This document shows positions 22,333 through 35,600 of a DNA stretch of 64,000 nucleotides, piece by piece. Within the stretch, counting starts at the first letter, position 1, and each line of letters opens with the position of its first letter. The DNA is from Aquatica leii. Taxonomy: Eukaryota; Arthropoda; Insecta; Coleoptera; Lampyridae. A model generated the notes under the pieces. It was given only the letters and a program-made list of their open reading frames with translations, had not been told where the DNA came from and searched no databases. The stretch covers positions 16,295,123 to 16,359,122 of the forward strand of contig CM069435.1 of the NCBI GenBank assembly GCA_035610365.1, written 5' to 3'. The position numbers and the translations under genes were made by a program.

Positions 22333-25300
22333 TGTAGAAAATCAATGACACATTAAGTTTGATTTATTTATTTTTACGAATATTATAACCGTCTATTTAT
22401 ACACTAAAATATTTTCTATAAAAATAAAATGCAGCAAAAATATTTTTTGGCACAAAATAATTCCACTGTTAATAAGTCTTTATAAGTACGTTAGAAACTA
22501 TTTAAAACATTGTTTATAGTTGCCTTTCTTTGACGTTTCGAGCAAAAAGAGATATTAAAAAAACAACTACTTAAAATGTGATTAAAACTGTAAGAGCAAT
22601 AGTCTTATATTCAAATTGTTATTAATAGGTTGTTACATAGGTGTAATATAAAATGTGTTTAAAAAAGCCTTAATAAAGTTTACAATGAATAGTTTTAATA
22701 TGGAACTTTTATTTACACACGAAAATATTTTGTATAAAAATAAAATGGAGTTTACTGTTCCAAATGATTCAAAAATGAGAATATATTGATTTCTTAGTTT
22801 TTGCAGATAAATGATTTAACCTTCTGATATTGTCAAAGTTTATTATTTGTCTAATTTGAATTTCCTGAATAGCATCGCAAACGGCCACAAATGATTGCCG
22901 ATTGCATTCGTTAACAAGCCAACTTTACACCGTTAACTATTTCAATCGAACTAACCAAGGTGTCCCGTTTTTTGTTTAGTTGAGTGTACATCCATATTTC
23001 CCGCAATTGAATCTTATCAGTGTTCCGGGGTTGAAACAGCTACTATTCACTTAACTTGAATTGCTCTAGTTGTAAAAATAATATGTTTTATTAAATTAAA
23101 ACATATTTTTAATTATATTTATTTCTTGTACACGCGAATTACAATTTAAAATCAAATAAAAACTACAAATACGTGATAGGTATTTTAGGCACCATAAAAC
23201 ATTTCATTTTTAAACCAAATGTGTTTAATTTAATCAATGAGTTGCAAAAAAATATTCAAGTAGTATAACTTATTTCTGCCGTATTTTTAAAGTTTAAATT
23301 AACCGTAATGATAAATTTAGATCCTTAAGAACACGATCGATTAAACATTAAAGACTAAAACAAAGTAATCTCCGGTGACAACCTGAACCCGGAAGGAAAT
23401 AAATTGAGGTCGAACCCCGACACGCAACAAAACTTTTATAATCATTGACGCCGTCGGCGCCGCATAGTATGATTAAAAACGTCTACTGCAGAATAAAGCA
23501 GTGGCGCATCTATACAGTACGTCGTACTTATTATTTTTTATGATTGAAACAAAAAAATTATAACAACTTCTTCCAAAAACATAAAATTTATTCAGCCGTT
23601 GTGGCGTTATCTCTTCACAATTCTATCTGAATTTAGTTGTATTTAGATATATATCAGTGAATTTGTAGCAAAACTTTTCAGAACATCTTCATTCTATGCT
23701 GTGCTTTGAATTGTTATCCAGCTACCTGTTGTAGTGTGAAATTCGTCATAAAGGGACAGGTAAACCTGTTTGATACAGAACCTTTAGATGTTTTCGGTCT
23801 GTCGACATTTAGCATTTTTAGCAAATTAAAAGTAACTACCTGGAGAAGCTTAGTTACTCACGCTATTTCCAATAATAATGTTTGTGTACCAACATGGCTC
23901 AGGGAAATTAGTAAGTTTGGTACCTATTTTTAATCAAAGTGTTTGATATTTGCAATTTAATCGATAAAAATGGCTTAATTAAAGATTTTACCAAAACCAA
24001 AATTTAAAAAATTTTCATATTATAAATTTCAGTAGATTGTTTTATCTTATATGTCTTTTTGAAGTTTGGGGAACTATTTTACGGAAATAATTATCGTATT
24101 CTAATATCTTAATTTGTTTTGTTTAACAATCTCTGCTTTTTTTACCATAAAGTTTCTGCTACATACATACAAATTTCTTTGTTCATCAGGTACACCGGAA
24201 TAAAGAAGAAAAATTCTTCTAATAAATTCTATTGTCTAAAAGCAGTTGTTAATTTATATTAAATTTAGTAGCATGTTTCGATGAATGAAATTATCCAGCA
24301 GTTTTTAGCAATCGATTCCTAGGGCATTGATCGATAAGTTAAGGAGCCACATGTGTTAACACGTAACCGTTTTATTTACGCTGACATTGAAATATAGAAC
24401 GGCGTTACGACGCCTCTGTTCAATTTTGATTCCATAGCAACCTTGGCATCAAAACAGTATCGCCGCAGATTCACACGCGAAATATAACTAATTCGTATTG
24501 TGATTCCGTAGTTGAGCACGAAACGTTACCGAAATAAATATTTTGAATGTACCCAAATATCAGTCATGTGTTAACTGTTGGTGGACTTTAAGTGCATTGC
24601 ATAATTTAATTCTAATGTCTGCACATTAATAACACTTTCAGTTTTAATGTATTCTTTGTTACTTAGTTTTGTTGATGGTGAAAGAGGAATATAACTGTAG
24701 CAAAAAATCGGTAGGTACTTCAATTACTAATAACTCATAATCAAATAATTATTAGGCGTCTTTAATTTATATTACGATTGTTATATAAAAATTGTAAATA
24801 CATTTACCGCCGACCTTAATACTATTACGTAAAATGAATATAAATAGATGCATGAGCAAATATCAGGTTGCACAAATTTGTCATTTAACAAAATATCTAA
24901 ATCAATTCTATATTTTTTTTGGAAAATCAATTAATGCTGTCGCGTTTGTACTGCGATTTTTAAGGGTCGTATTTGTAACAGCAAAATAACACTTGAAACA
25001 AATGTGTTGGCGACATAAGATTCAGTCGAGAAAAACAGAATTAAATTAATATTTTTAAAATAGATCGTTCTAGTTATTTTAGAAATGTGACATAAAATGT
25101 GTATTTAGTGGGAAAGAATAAAGTAACACCGAAATTTTGACTACCATGTGTAGCAACAAGTAATTGAAAAAAGAACCGTTTATTCTGTTATTTGGGTCGA
25201 GGTCTGATCATTAGTTAATATTGTTTCCGGTTTTGCCTAAAAATTTCTAGTCATTGTAATAATTTACTGTAGATACTAATGTCCTTAGTGGCTAATGAAT

Positions 25301-26426
25301 TATAACTTCAAGAAATACATAAAACGTTGGTGTCTCCTTCTATACGGTATTGTAATAAATAATTGTCATAAGTTTCATGCATGGTCACTTTACTAAAAAT
25401 AACAATAGAAACTGATTTTTATTGCACAAAAACAACACGTTAAACGTAAGGTATATAGAAGTGAAAAACTATCTACTAATAATAAATGGATTCAAATCCA
25501 CAGTTAATCAAAATTTTTGAAAATAAAAGAACCATTAAATGACATCAACAATGTTTATTTTTATTAAAACCCTGTACATCAAAATTGCCATATATTACCA
25601 TATTAATAAGGAAGTTTTGTCTATCTGTGCCAATTTTCAGTAATAAAATTTAAATATGAAAGAAGTTTCAAATTTTTAATACAATACGTTTTCCAGAAAA
25701 TTAAAAAAACATTAAAGGTTTGATAACGCCTCATTGTAAGAATACGACCCTAGAGTATAGTATCATAACGTGTAATATTTGCAGTATATTGGTACTATAC
25801 AGTTGAATAAAAATAACAAACGTATACCAATCAGCTCTGACGAGGAGGGTCAGCGGGGGCACCACCCCGAGGTTTTTTTTAAGAAATTGGAGATTTTGAA
25901 GAAATAAGTTGTCAAAGACTTTACAACTGACTGAAGTGTATTGTTTTGCAAATACTGTGAAGTGACTGTAACAGCTACTAAAAAAATATCAAGTGACATT
26001 TGCAAAAACTGGAAGACATCAAAACAACATACATAATTCGAAAAAGGAATGGCAAACAATAGCAGATTTAACGAAGGTGTGTGTTTATTACTGCTAATAC
26101 ACCATTGGCTAAATTGAAAAATGAGGTTATAAATTTTTTTTTTGAAAAATATACCGGGCGAGTCAACGTTGCAAAAAAAAAATTAGAAAACTCAGTTTTT
26201 GTTAACAAACTACTCACTTGTCAAAAGTCTTGGACCCCCAGATATTTGGTACTAGTAAATATGTTTTCCTTTAATATTGTGTTTGTTTTTGAAAGTACGT
26301 TTTGGTTAAATGTATTTTTTGTAATAGGAATGTTTTAAAAATAATTAGACAATTAAGAACATCATAAAAAAAATATTGCAATTTTGCAGTAAGTTTATTA
26401 TGACAAAAATTAACAAAACCTTTTTT
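22333..26426. other. AT-rich stretch without recognised genes
   Basis: About 4 kb with only short ORFs. Slightly more GC-rich patches at 23330..23500 and 24345..24560 have no identified function. A G/C-rich patch at 25835..25870 borders T-runs and may be a repeat edge. Confidence 0.45.
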
Positions 26427-27440
26427 AGTTTCCTATAAGGAAAGTATAGCGATCGCAATTTTTTTCCATAATTTTATGTTTCAAGGTCTCCTGAATCAGA
26501 AAAATGTATTTTTGACAAAAAAAATTTGGGTGTCTGTGTGTAACGATGTACCCACGATAACTATCGAACCAAAAGTCCTAGTAACTTGAAATTTGGTATG
26601 AAGCTGGTTTTTCATATTTTCTAGGTTCTATCAAATGGGTCTGATAATGAAACCGATATTGGGTGTATCTACCTTTTTTAAAAGTTTTTCTTATATAATT
26701 TTGTACGTACATATATGTAAATTATTCGATTTATTATTACGGTTTCTTATAGAGATAGTTCCTCCTAAAAATTTATTCAAATAAAATTTTTTTCTTAACA
26801 TTAACAGTTTATTATAGATATTAGATTTATAATTTAAAGCGAATTTCATATATAATCTTAGGTTCGAATCCTGCCTACGACAATTTATTTTTTTTAGAAA
26901 AAAATTCCTTATCTTGAAGGGAAAGCACGACACGTTAAATAACAATTTTTGTCTATATTCTTTTGACTATATTCTCTGCTTTGTCAAAAGATGGGTTTGA
27001 TAAAGAAACCGGAAGTGGGTGTAATCCATTTTTAACAGTTTTTCTTATATAATTTTGTACGTATGTAAATTATTCGTACAGTTTCTTATAGAGACAATTC
27101 TTTCTAACAATTTATTCAAATAAAAAAATTTCTAATATTAACAGTTTATCAGATATTTAGTTTGTAATTTAAAATGAATTCACAAATATAATATAGTTTC
27201 GAATCCTGCCTGCGACGATTTTTTTTCTGATTTACTAAAAGGGGTAAGTAATATTGATGCGCACAAATATAAGGGTTAGTCGATATGATCTTAATAAAAT
27301 CGAGGAGAAAATTATATCATGCTAGGAAATCAATACATACCTGTACTATCACTTCAAAATGGTTTTATGACAACATAACCTTAAAAAAATATGTAGACAT
27401 TCCTTCATCATTACTTATAGGAAAGTCGTGACCACACCAG
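26427..27440. mobile_element. Helentron/HINE-like element, copy 1
   Basis: It starts AGTTTCCTATAAGGAAAG, near a perfect 7-bp hairpin in the sister copy. It carries two tandem units of about 350..450 bp, both containing CAGTTTATNAGATAT-type sequence and ending with TTCGAATCCTGCCT. Near the right end the start motif recurs inverted (CTTATAGGAAAGTCG), and it ends CCACACCAG. Both flanks are T-runs. No coding sequence is evident. The copy at 39587..40581 has the same structure. Tandem core, subterminal inverted repeats and insertion in T-runs fit Helentron-derived non-autonomous elements, which is an inference. Confidence 0.75.
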
Positions 27441-28819
27441 TTTTTTTAACAAAGCAAACATCAACTTAATAGTCAGTATGACCTCATCTGTTTCTTAGTA
27501 GCATATTGACACGCCTGTGCATTGAAACAATCAAACGGTTGACAATTTTCTGAGAAATATTGTTCCATTCCTCTAGTTCCGCTGCAGCTAACTCCTTTTG
27601 GGGTGGGTTAATACATGTTTTCAATTGGATTTGTTACGTGCATTGATTTCTGATGTAATACCCTGTATATTAATTTCCTTAAAATTAGATTTCTGTTTTT
27701 GACGCCCTCTGCCGAGTGTAGTTTTATTCCATTTCCTGTCAAGACGTCAAACCGTCAACTACTTAAAATCGTGCTTGTGATAAATGATTCTGAATCTTAC
27801 AAAATCGGCGTTAATGAATATAAAATTTTAATTTGAGAACGCATTTCGAGTAAGTTATTTATCACAACGTAAACTTTTCCTATTAGTTTTTATTCTTTGG
27901 TAATTTCCTTCTTAATTTGATAGCACGCCTAGGCACGTTCCGCCACGTTTTTGGCTACATGTTTCGATGCATTATCGATCGATGAGGGATTAATATCGAC
28001 AAATACCTTCACGAAACGATTATAATTCTGGAAGGCCTATGTTCAAACTAAAAACGAAGTCTCGACAAGAACTTTTCTCCGAGATACTACTTCTTATGCG
28101 TCAGTCGATTGCGATACCAACCTTTTACTAATTGCGAGAAACAGCTTTCGATACATCGGGTTCTTATATCTAATGTCTTTTAGTATTAACAATTTTGTAG
28201 ATTTCTACTTTCGTGAGTCATTGTGGTAACACCATTTGCTATTCATAATTATTTTAGGCCTACTCAACGAGGAAAACGTTTTCTTCGGGCAAGTACTGGA
28301 TTATGGGTAAGTTTTATTTAATTATTTTGTCGCTGTCAAAAAAAGTCACTCACGGAATTTACTTTGTTTTAACTTACGCAATTACAATAGTTGTTTCAAT
28401 ACCATTTAGGTATTTTCAGTAATTATTTCTGTGATATCGCATGCTGTGAACCATAGTTATTTATCACATAATGTTTCTTCGCTTATGGACAATCTATGTG
28501 TAACTTATGTATTGTGTGTTGCCGACACTTCCGGCATTAATGTATTTAGAATCTACTACAAAATTTCTAGAGCTCGTTGTTAATAATCTACGTTATTAAA
28601 TTATAGTTGTTATACATATTTTATCTTTCCTTTATGGTAACATATTTTTCTCTTTTTTTGTGGTTACACGAACATCAGTGTAACAAGGATTACAAACCTG
28701 AAATTCGTTACAAGCTTGGACCTTCTATCCTGATCGAGACAGAAGTTTCACTTATAAAAGATCTGGCGCCTTTTAAATATTATTTATTTGAACCTCCCCT
28801 ATCTCCGACTGTGTGAGTT
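27441..28819. other. Mixed stretch with a possible transposon end and possible exons
   Basis: About 27480..27670 has the look of a decayed Tc1-type element end (ACCCTGTATATT at about 27660). A splice-bounded 49-bp segment lies at 28258..28306, listed separately. The ORF at 28607..28816 has no recognised motif. Confidence 0.35.
28258..28306 (+). other. Candidate small exon, unassigned
   Basis: A TTATTTTAG acceptor precedes 49 bases that end in TTATGG before GTAAGT, a strong donor. Another donor-like GAG/GTAAGT-type site lies at about 27849. This could be a 5' non-coding exon of the downstream gene at 55332, or coincidence. No homology supports it. Confidence 0.25.
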
Positions 28820-29397
28820 GGCCGTCCAAGGTTCGTAAGACCTATAAGCTTGTAACAGATTCATATCTGAGAAGTTAGCTGGCCAATCTAATCGGGTATT
28901 TCAATTGCTTCTCGAACGCGATGTTGGCTCGTGTTGTCGTCTATAAAGATGAAATTGCCACCTAATTGGTCGCATAATGGATTAATAATAGACACTTTCA
29001 ATATAAACTTGCTCTGTCATATTCTGATTTATGCAAATTAACGACCTGCAGTCATTGAACATTATTCCTCCCCAGAACATTACTGTTCCCCCATTGTAAA
29101 GAGCAACCTCACGAGAAAACTTTAATCTCTCTTGTGAATAAAACCCATTGCCACTGCTGCAAAATATAATCACTACGCTCCCGTGGCCACTGAAAGCGGG
29201 CAGTTCGATGTCTTGGAAGTAGGGTGGGTCCCTTAGAGGCCTTCTTGCACGTAAATTTGCAAGATGGAGTCTTTTTCGAACTGTAGAAATCGATATAACA
29301 AAGCGAAACTTAACTTGAAAGTGACTTGTAAAGGATGGAGCTGAAGCATTTCGGTGGGGCATATTGTACCTGCCTTTCATTTGATATTTAAACGTGG
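28820..29397 (-). pseudogene. Tc1-like transposase fragment
   Basis: The minus-strand frame from about 29390 reads VISISTVRKRLHLANLRARR, followed by PLRDPP, a Tc1 helix-turn-helix pattern. Then comes VALYNGGTVMFWGGIMFNDC with RSLI, the VM.WG.I...R..L block after the first catalytic Asp. Farther down, FIDDN.SQH.V.EAIEIP and LDWPANFSDMN (about 28930..28860, shifted frame) match the second catalytic Asp region and the DWP..SPD.NPIE box. The latter has decayed so that the final Glu is not visible. Confidence 0.75.
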
Positions 29398-30345
29398 TCT
29401 TGCAAATAATCCTCATGTAGCCGTTAGAAGAATCTCCAGGCATTGTAATTTGTCATCGCGATCTGTGTCACAAATACTCCGAAGAAGTAAATATCATCCC
29501 TAAAAGACTACTAATACAAAAACTATTAGAAGACAATTTTGACCAAAGAACGCAGTTTTGTGAGCAGATATTTCAACTTAATAATCAAAACTTAGATTTC
29601 ACCCGAAAGATATTACTTTCTGATGAGACTCACCGGCGTAACTATAGAGGGGCCCCCAGACCTTTCCAGGTTCCCCTCAAGAAAAATGTAACTGACACAG
29701 TAATATCATTTTATGCACGATATGACGTAATTCATACTTAAACAAGACGCTCACCATCAGTTAGGCTTTGGGTCCCTCCTAACACGGATGTCTAGTTCCG
29801 CGCATGAAATGGACACGTGAGCAGACAAAACTGCAGATACTGCGCAACTGAAAATCCTCGTTGGTCATAAGACTGTCACACACAGAGTCTTCAAAAATTA
29901 AATGTTTTCTAAATCTTGGACCTTATTTTTTGAAGAAGCCTTAAATGGGGATCGCTACTTAGATTTTCTTCAGTTTAAACTCATTTTCACTTTAGCTGTT
30001 GTGTTTCGTCATCCACAAGATCCAAATATTCCTCATAATGACATATGGTTCCGACATGATGGGGCACCTCCTCATTTTGCAATTGCGGTTCGACAATTTC
30101 GTAATTTAATTTTTCCTAATAAATGGATTGAACGCAGAGGTCTTATTGAGTAGCCACCAACATCATCTATTTTAACTTCATAAAATTTAAAGTTTATGTG
30201 AATTTACTAAATAATATTGATGACTCGGAACAGAGAATATGCCAGGAAATAAAACTTATTTCACCAGAAGTAATTGAAAACATTCAACGGGAGACAATTC
30301 TACGACTCTAAAAATGTATTAAAGTAAACGGACAAAACATTGAAC
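29398..30345 (+). pseudogene. Mariner-type (DUF4817-like) transposase fragment
   Basis: The plus strand reads NNPHVAVRRISRHCNLSSRS, then VSQILRRSKYHP, from about 29407, a typical second helix-turn-helix of this family. Next come FTRKILLSDETH near 29595 (first Asp), a truncated NCRYCATENPRW, then FRHDGAPPHFAIAVRQFRN near 30050 with the intact HDGAP..H second Asp box, and WIERRGLIE. The third acidic site is lost near 30155..30190. About 190 bases at roughly 29630..29825 look inserted, because transposase similarity resumes after them. Confidence 0.78.
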
Positions 30346-32640
30346 GTTTATTATAAAACAATTATTATTATTACATTTCAAACGTAATTATTGTAGATAC
30401 TCCATTATACTACAAACATGACATGTCCCAATAATATTATCATTCTAGAGTGTGTTTCAATATTCCAGAACCGTACTCAACTATTTCTTTGTAATAGTGC
30501 TACACAAAGTAATAATTTTCTCAAATTTTGAGATAAACATCACTCGCTTTTGTACACAAGTAGACAAGACTTATTCCAATTCTGTTATACAAAGTGTTAA
30601 TAACTAAAAAAAAAAGCATTACGAGCTTTCACAATAAATTGAACACCACAAAATATTTACAAGAATCGTACACGTTGCCACCAACATATTTTTTATTACA
30701 CCAACCTTTACACTCGACTTAGAGTTTGGTCTATTTCCCATTTCACAATCGTAAAACGAAATGGACACAAGATAAAACCGTTAATGAGTACTAAAACACC
30801 ACTAAAAAAAGATTTTTATTATGTAGAATTAATGGTTCAAACAAACGCCCAATATTTGTGAAATTATGTTTAAAGAGAGTAGGAATAATCGCCAAATAGA
30901 TTTTATTGCTTGCTGAAGCTAAAAGTAAAGCTTAAGCAAAAACCAAAATTAGATACATTTGGCACATTATTGCGATGCAAAAACAACAATCGGCATTAAA
31001 ATTCGCTACATAAAGCAGCGCGTTTTATATTTAGAACCTTGGCAAAAACACCGAGAAAAACAAATTTCCGTTCATCAAAAATTAATTCGCTTTTTAAATA
31101 CAAACAGTATAAAAGTAAAAAAAAAATTGATAATGCGAATATACAATGTCAAACAAATTTGCGTGTGTTATGAAATTTGTACATGATGTCATCAAAGACA
31201 AAATAAGAAAGAAAGTAGTTGCTAATTGTATTTATTACGTGCCCACACATATTAAACACATCGTGTTCTCATATACATAGATGAAACCGATTCACGAAAT
31301 ATTACCGCACGGGGAAATCTTAGTATACGTTCAATCCCCAAAGAGGATTTGTTTTATTTATTACTTTAAGACGTTGTCATAATTAAGTTCAACGACCTAT
31401 ACAAATAATCTATGAGAAGCCTTTTCAATGTTTATACTGGAAAATTAGAAGTTATTTTTAAGCTTGTTACCATTAATTTATGCACTTCAAATTTTTTTGT
31501 ACTTATGTAAGGCGTCGGCGGGAAAACGATTACGTCGGTTTTAAGAAAAAATGATTAAACTAAAATTCATGAAAGTACGGAAATTTCGTAATTTCGCCAG
31601 TATATCTGTGTCAAATACGGTAGTAGAGAATTTACTTACAATTACTTGTCTGGTCCACTTTGCTTGCTAAAAGAATTATAAAAATTGAGCCCAAAATATC
31701 TATAAGTATGATAGAGATGCAATTTAATTTCACGAATATCGCAATTATTGTATCAACTTGATGTGATGACTTAAGAATAAGATTTCTGAGTACAATTCAA
31801 ATGAAAAATGGAAATTTCAAACTCAAGAAATATAAAAGAATGAAACATGTGCAGAATAAATTAAAATTAGAAGCCATGTGTATTTTAAAGATAAAAGAAA
31901 CATACACATTAGTAGAAACTGTCGTAATAATAAAAGTTGCAAATATATTCCACATAATCGTTCTTCAATAAAATGCAAGATAAATAGCAAAACTTCCAGA
32001 ACTTTCATTCGCTGAGTATAAAAGCGACTATAGTCTATTCAATTTCAAGAGACAGTGCACATAAACATGTCAGCGGTGCTTAAATAAACAGGATCATATT
32101 TTAAAACTTAAGGTACACAAATAAATTAAAGCTTACTAGTAAATGAAAATTTTACTTGATATGCTTCTTACTGGTAGCTGTTTTACACGTGAACAACACG
32201 CACCCATCATTGTTTACATCCACTTCTCTTGAAACTGAATAGAATATAGAAAGATTCTTTACGACGCCGAAAAGACATGGCTACTAGACTAATTTCCGAA
32301 TATTTACTTTTCTGATCAGATTAACGATTATGATCTCAATAAATACTTATTTATGTAGTAAAAGCAACAGTAAACGAACAACGTATATCTCTATCTGTCC
32401 GCTGTGTTCTCTTATTTGATATTAGAAAAATGCCACGATTTACAAAAAACTTTAACGGAAATCAAGCCCAAAAAGTTATAAGTAGCGTTTGTTTTATTGC
32501 AAGAACCGGCGAATTTTAGAAAAAAGTCTTTAGTGCTTGATAAGACAAAACGCTGCTCTAATGCGTTCCTTCAATTAATACTTTGTCGATAATAACTTTT
32601 AATGCAGTCCCACAAGAAAAAAGTAGTGGCGTTAGATCGG
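30346..32640. other. AT-rich stretch without recognised genes
   Basis: Only short, low-complexity ORFs are present. No repeat pair is identified. A TATA-like sequence near 32010..32030 is not supported by any following gene. Confidence 0.45.
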
Positions 32641-32799
32641 AAGATCTGTAAGATCATCATTCAATATGCCCAACCCAACAGTCTTATAAAGTCAGCTTTT
32701 AGTCCAAGTTACAAGTGAAGTGTACGGAAGCCTCTTCGTCCATATCGTTTCCAAACTATTTTAAAATAACAAAAAACATTAAAACATCTCGATTTAAAT

Positions 32800-33265
32800 A
32801 GGAGTTTTTGCAGAGCAAACTGACAAAAAAAAGCAAATCACATAGTAGTTACAATGTTTACAAGTATCGTAAAGAAAAATCGTTTGAGAGAAACCTCCCC
32901 AGTAGATTTAAACTCTATGAAGAAAAAGAAAAGCAGTTGTGTCAACGCAAAAATCATCGTTCAGAATCTGGTATCATCGTATTATTTCTCAGACTTGCTA
33001 AAAATTCTTGTACTTCTTTGGTATTCTGGCATATGGGACAGTTTCCTGTCCATATTTCCAAAATACCTGTATGCTCAAGAGTCCACCTCCTTTGCTCTTC
33101 TACCTCAAAGTCGTTTACTTGTACCCTCCTTTATAAACTATTCTACCTACATAGTCCTATGGTGTTGTTTCTTCTTTAGTTTGGTCATCATCTATAATTT
33201 ACCTCGTTGTGCACTAAATCTATCATCAATTTTAACCTTTAATTTACATATCAACTTTTAGATGT
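32800..33265. other. Unrecognised overlapping ORF region
   Basis: Two overlapping plus-strand ORFs (32808..33179 and 32854..33261) sit in one patch. A shorter minus-strand frame (about 33120..32952) has more protein-like composition, with VNDFEVEEQRRWTLEHTGIL followed by TGNCPICQNTKEVQEFL. Simultaneous openness in several frames suggests decayed coding DNA of a repeat. I cannot name the family and do not claim a host gene. Confidence 0.3.
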
Positions 33266-33699
33266 TGCTTGATAAAGCTTTATTTTATTCTGGTTTGGAT
33301 ATAAAGTCATCTCAACGATACTAAGATAAGAACGTCTTCCGGATTTAGACCGTGCTAATGCTGTAACCGAAGTTATCACAGTTGGGAACTTTGCTTATCT
33401 TAGCATAGACTCTGCCGTGAAAGCCTTCGCTATTAGATTAACAATGTCCACGGGGGGAATATTTCTTCTAAAACCTCCGTATTTTCTAAACTCCGCTACA
33501 AAGTTATCTAACTTTTGTGCACTTTAATTATTCTTAGTCGCTATCATGATCATTCTGCGTTCCTCAAAATCAAGTTCCACATTCAGACACGTTCTTCTAA
33601 AAACTTTCTCCACCGTGCTAGTCTATCGAGGATACGCAAACGGATTAAGCAGACCAGACGATAGTTAGACACGATTTCTAAACAACTTCTTGATCTTCA

Positions 33700-35600
33700 T
33701 CTTGAATTGGCTAACACTTTATCTTCGGATGATTGAAACCTCTTTAACAACATTACTTGCCAGCAGTCTGATACCACTAAACGGCTTACCACTGAAATTT
33801 AAATTGCTGGAATCCATAAACACAAAGTTTCTTCTACCACTGGCTCTTTGAAAACGGTCGTCAATTTATCTAGTTTGACCCTGATTTCAGAAAAGAAATC
33901 GGTGCTATCCAAATATTTAGATTTTGCATTCCAAAAGAAGACAATTTATTAGCTGTTAAGTCTTGTATAAGACATCTTCCTTGGCACATCTCAGATCCTA
34001 TTCGTATTCGCACTAGCAATATTCTTGAATCATCTAAAGTTCCTGAATCTAACAAGTCGGAAGAGTTAGCCTGGAAAAGTGTTTGTCGAAACCTCAGTAT
34101 CATGGTTCTCCCATTCGACCAGAGAAACGCTACTGAAGTTTTAAACCAAACTGACTACGCTTAGAAAATCCATTATATTCTGGCAGAAGAAACGTACGCT
34201 CTTTTAATTCGAAATCCCACTTCAGAGATTGAACGTGAGGTCAGCCAAATCATCAAATATTCTGATCTATTTCCTGAAACTAAATGTCCACTTATCTCTT
34301 CAGACTCAAAAGCACCTCGTCTATACGGACTAACCAAAATCCAAAAACAAGGTATACCTATTTGACCTATCGTCAGTATTATCCAATCTCCTACTTACAA
34401 GCTAACCAAGTTTTTGTCCAATATTCTTTGTATATTTACAGGTAAAACCTCTTCTCACATCACATTTTATTCAACGTTTAGAAACTATAAAGCTTAAACC
34501 CCAAGATCTTTTTGTGAGTTTTGTCACTATACTTTTTACAAGGGTTCCTATTAAAGATTTGTAACAACACCAGGTTCTATTTCACTATGGCAAATATTCG
34601 AATTTGGTTCCTCGTACTGATGAGTGCTTCCAATTTGATAATAAGTTTCGGGAGCTGCTATGGGTTCTCCTTTATCTCCTGTTGTAACTAATATTTTTAT
34701 GGAATCCTTTGAAACGGTTGTATTGGAATGGTCTATATTAAAACCTAGTCTGGTTTAGGTATGTTGACGACACGTTTATTGTTTTCGTCCACAGTCATCT
34801 TGAATTGTCTAGGTTTCTTCATCGTCTAAACTAGTGTTTCCTAACGCGTGTGTTGCGGAACCTCATTACGTGTGTCGCGAAATTACTAGAACTTGAAGGA
34901 TTGAAAGAAGAAATTATGCATCTTTTCTTTTGAACTTAATAGAAATATAAAAATTAATTAGACTGATTTTTACTTTAACAATTAGTGTGCCGAAAGAATT
35001 ATAATAATATAAAAGTATGTCGCGGATAAAAAAAGTTGAGAAGCACTGATCTAAACAACCAACACAATACCAAATTCACCATGAAAATAGAAAATAATTG
35101 TTCTCTGTCATTTCTCGACGTTCTTGTAATGGTTAACCCAATAAACTTTTGAGCCAATTTGTTTATGGCAAAACCACCCATATGGACAAACATCTTCATG
35201 CTTTGTCTCATCATACTCCTGCTCAGAAAGCTTCTGTTATTGAATTTTTGATTCTTCATGCATTTTCTATTTCCCAACTTGAGAATCTATACTCAGCTAC
35301 TAATTACTCGTCGTCTACGTCCACGTGGTCATATACCTAAGGACATTTCTACTTACAAATCAACTCCAAAATTGACATTTTTACCTTAAATTCATAGTCA
35401 CTGATCAAATAGGGAAACTTCTTCGTAAAAAAGTATCAAACCTATATTCAACTCGAAAGCAAATATCTCTGATTCTTCCTTCTCCCAATGACAAATTTCC
35501 TACACTTTCATCTCAAGGTGTATACGAAATTTCTTGTTCATGTAGTTTAGTCTACATCGTTGTATAAGGAAAAGGCATATTTCTGCTCTTGTTGAATATC
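33700..35600 (+). pseudogene. Penelope reverse transcriptase and GIY-YIG endonuclease relic
   Basis: APRLYGLTKIQKQGIP with a following PIVSIIQSPTYKLTKFLSNI (about 34310..34430) corresponds to P.FYG.PKIHK.G.PLRPIVS..GSP.Y.L. Near 34755, VRYVDDTFIVF contains the YVDD catalytic box. A hAT MITE splits the reading right after FLHRLN at 34831. Near 35518, GVYEISCSCSLVYIV matches the GIY-YIG endonuclease start. There are several stops and frameshifts (for example PI* at 34363), so neither activity can survive. Confidence 0.82.
34832..35048. mobile_element. hAT MITE inserted in the Penelope RT gene
   Basis: This 217-bp insert has inverted termini TAGTGTTTCCTAACGCG and CGCGGA...GAGAAGCACTG. Its 8-bp flanks are GTCTAAAC (34824..34831) and ATCTAAAC (35049..35056), identical at seven positions. 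Removing it joins the Penelope reading HRLN to NNQHNTKF. Confidence 0.88.

Noticed and set aside
26081-26338. Hydrophobic 85-residue ORF
   Set aside because: AT-driven composition, no motif, and adjacent to a T-run-rich element edge.
26861-26880. A tRNA gene at the GGTTCGAATCC motif
   Set aside because: No D-arm, anticodon arm or acceptor partner can be drawn upstream. The motif recurs in each unit of a mobile element.
32808-33261. Host genes on the plus strand
   Set aside because: Two overlapping frames with no domains or splice support. A minus-strand frame is more protein-like, suggesting a decayed repeat.
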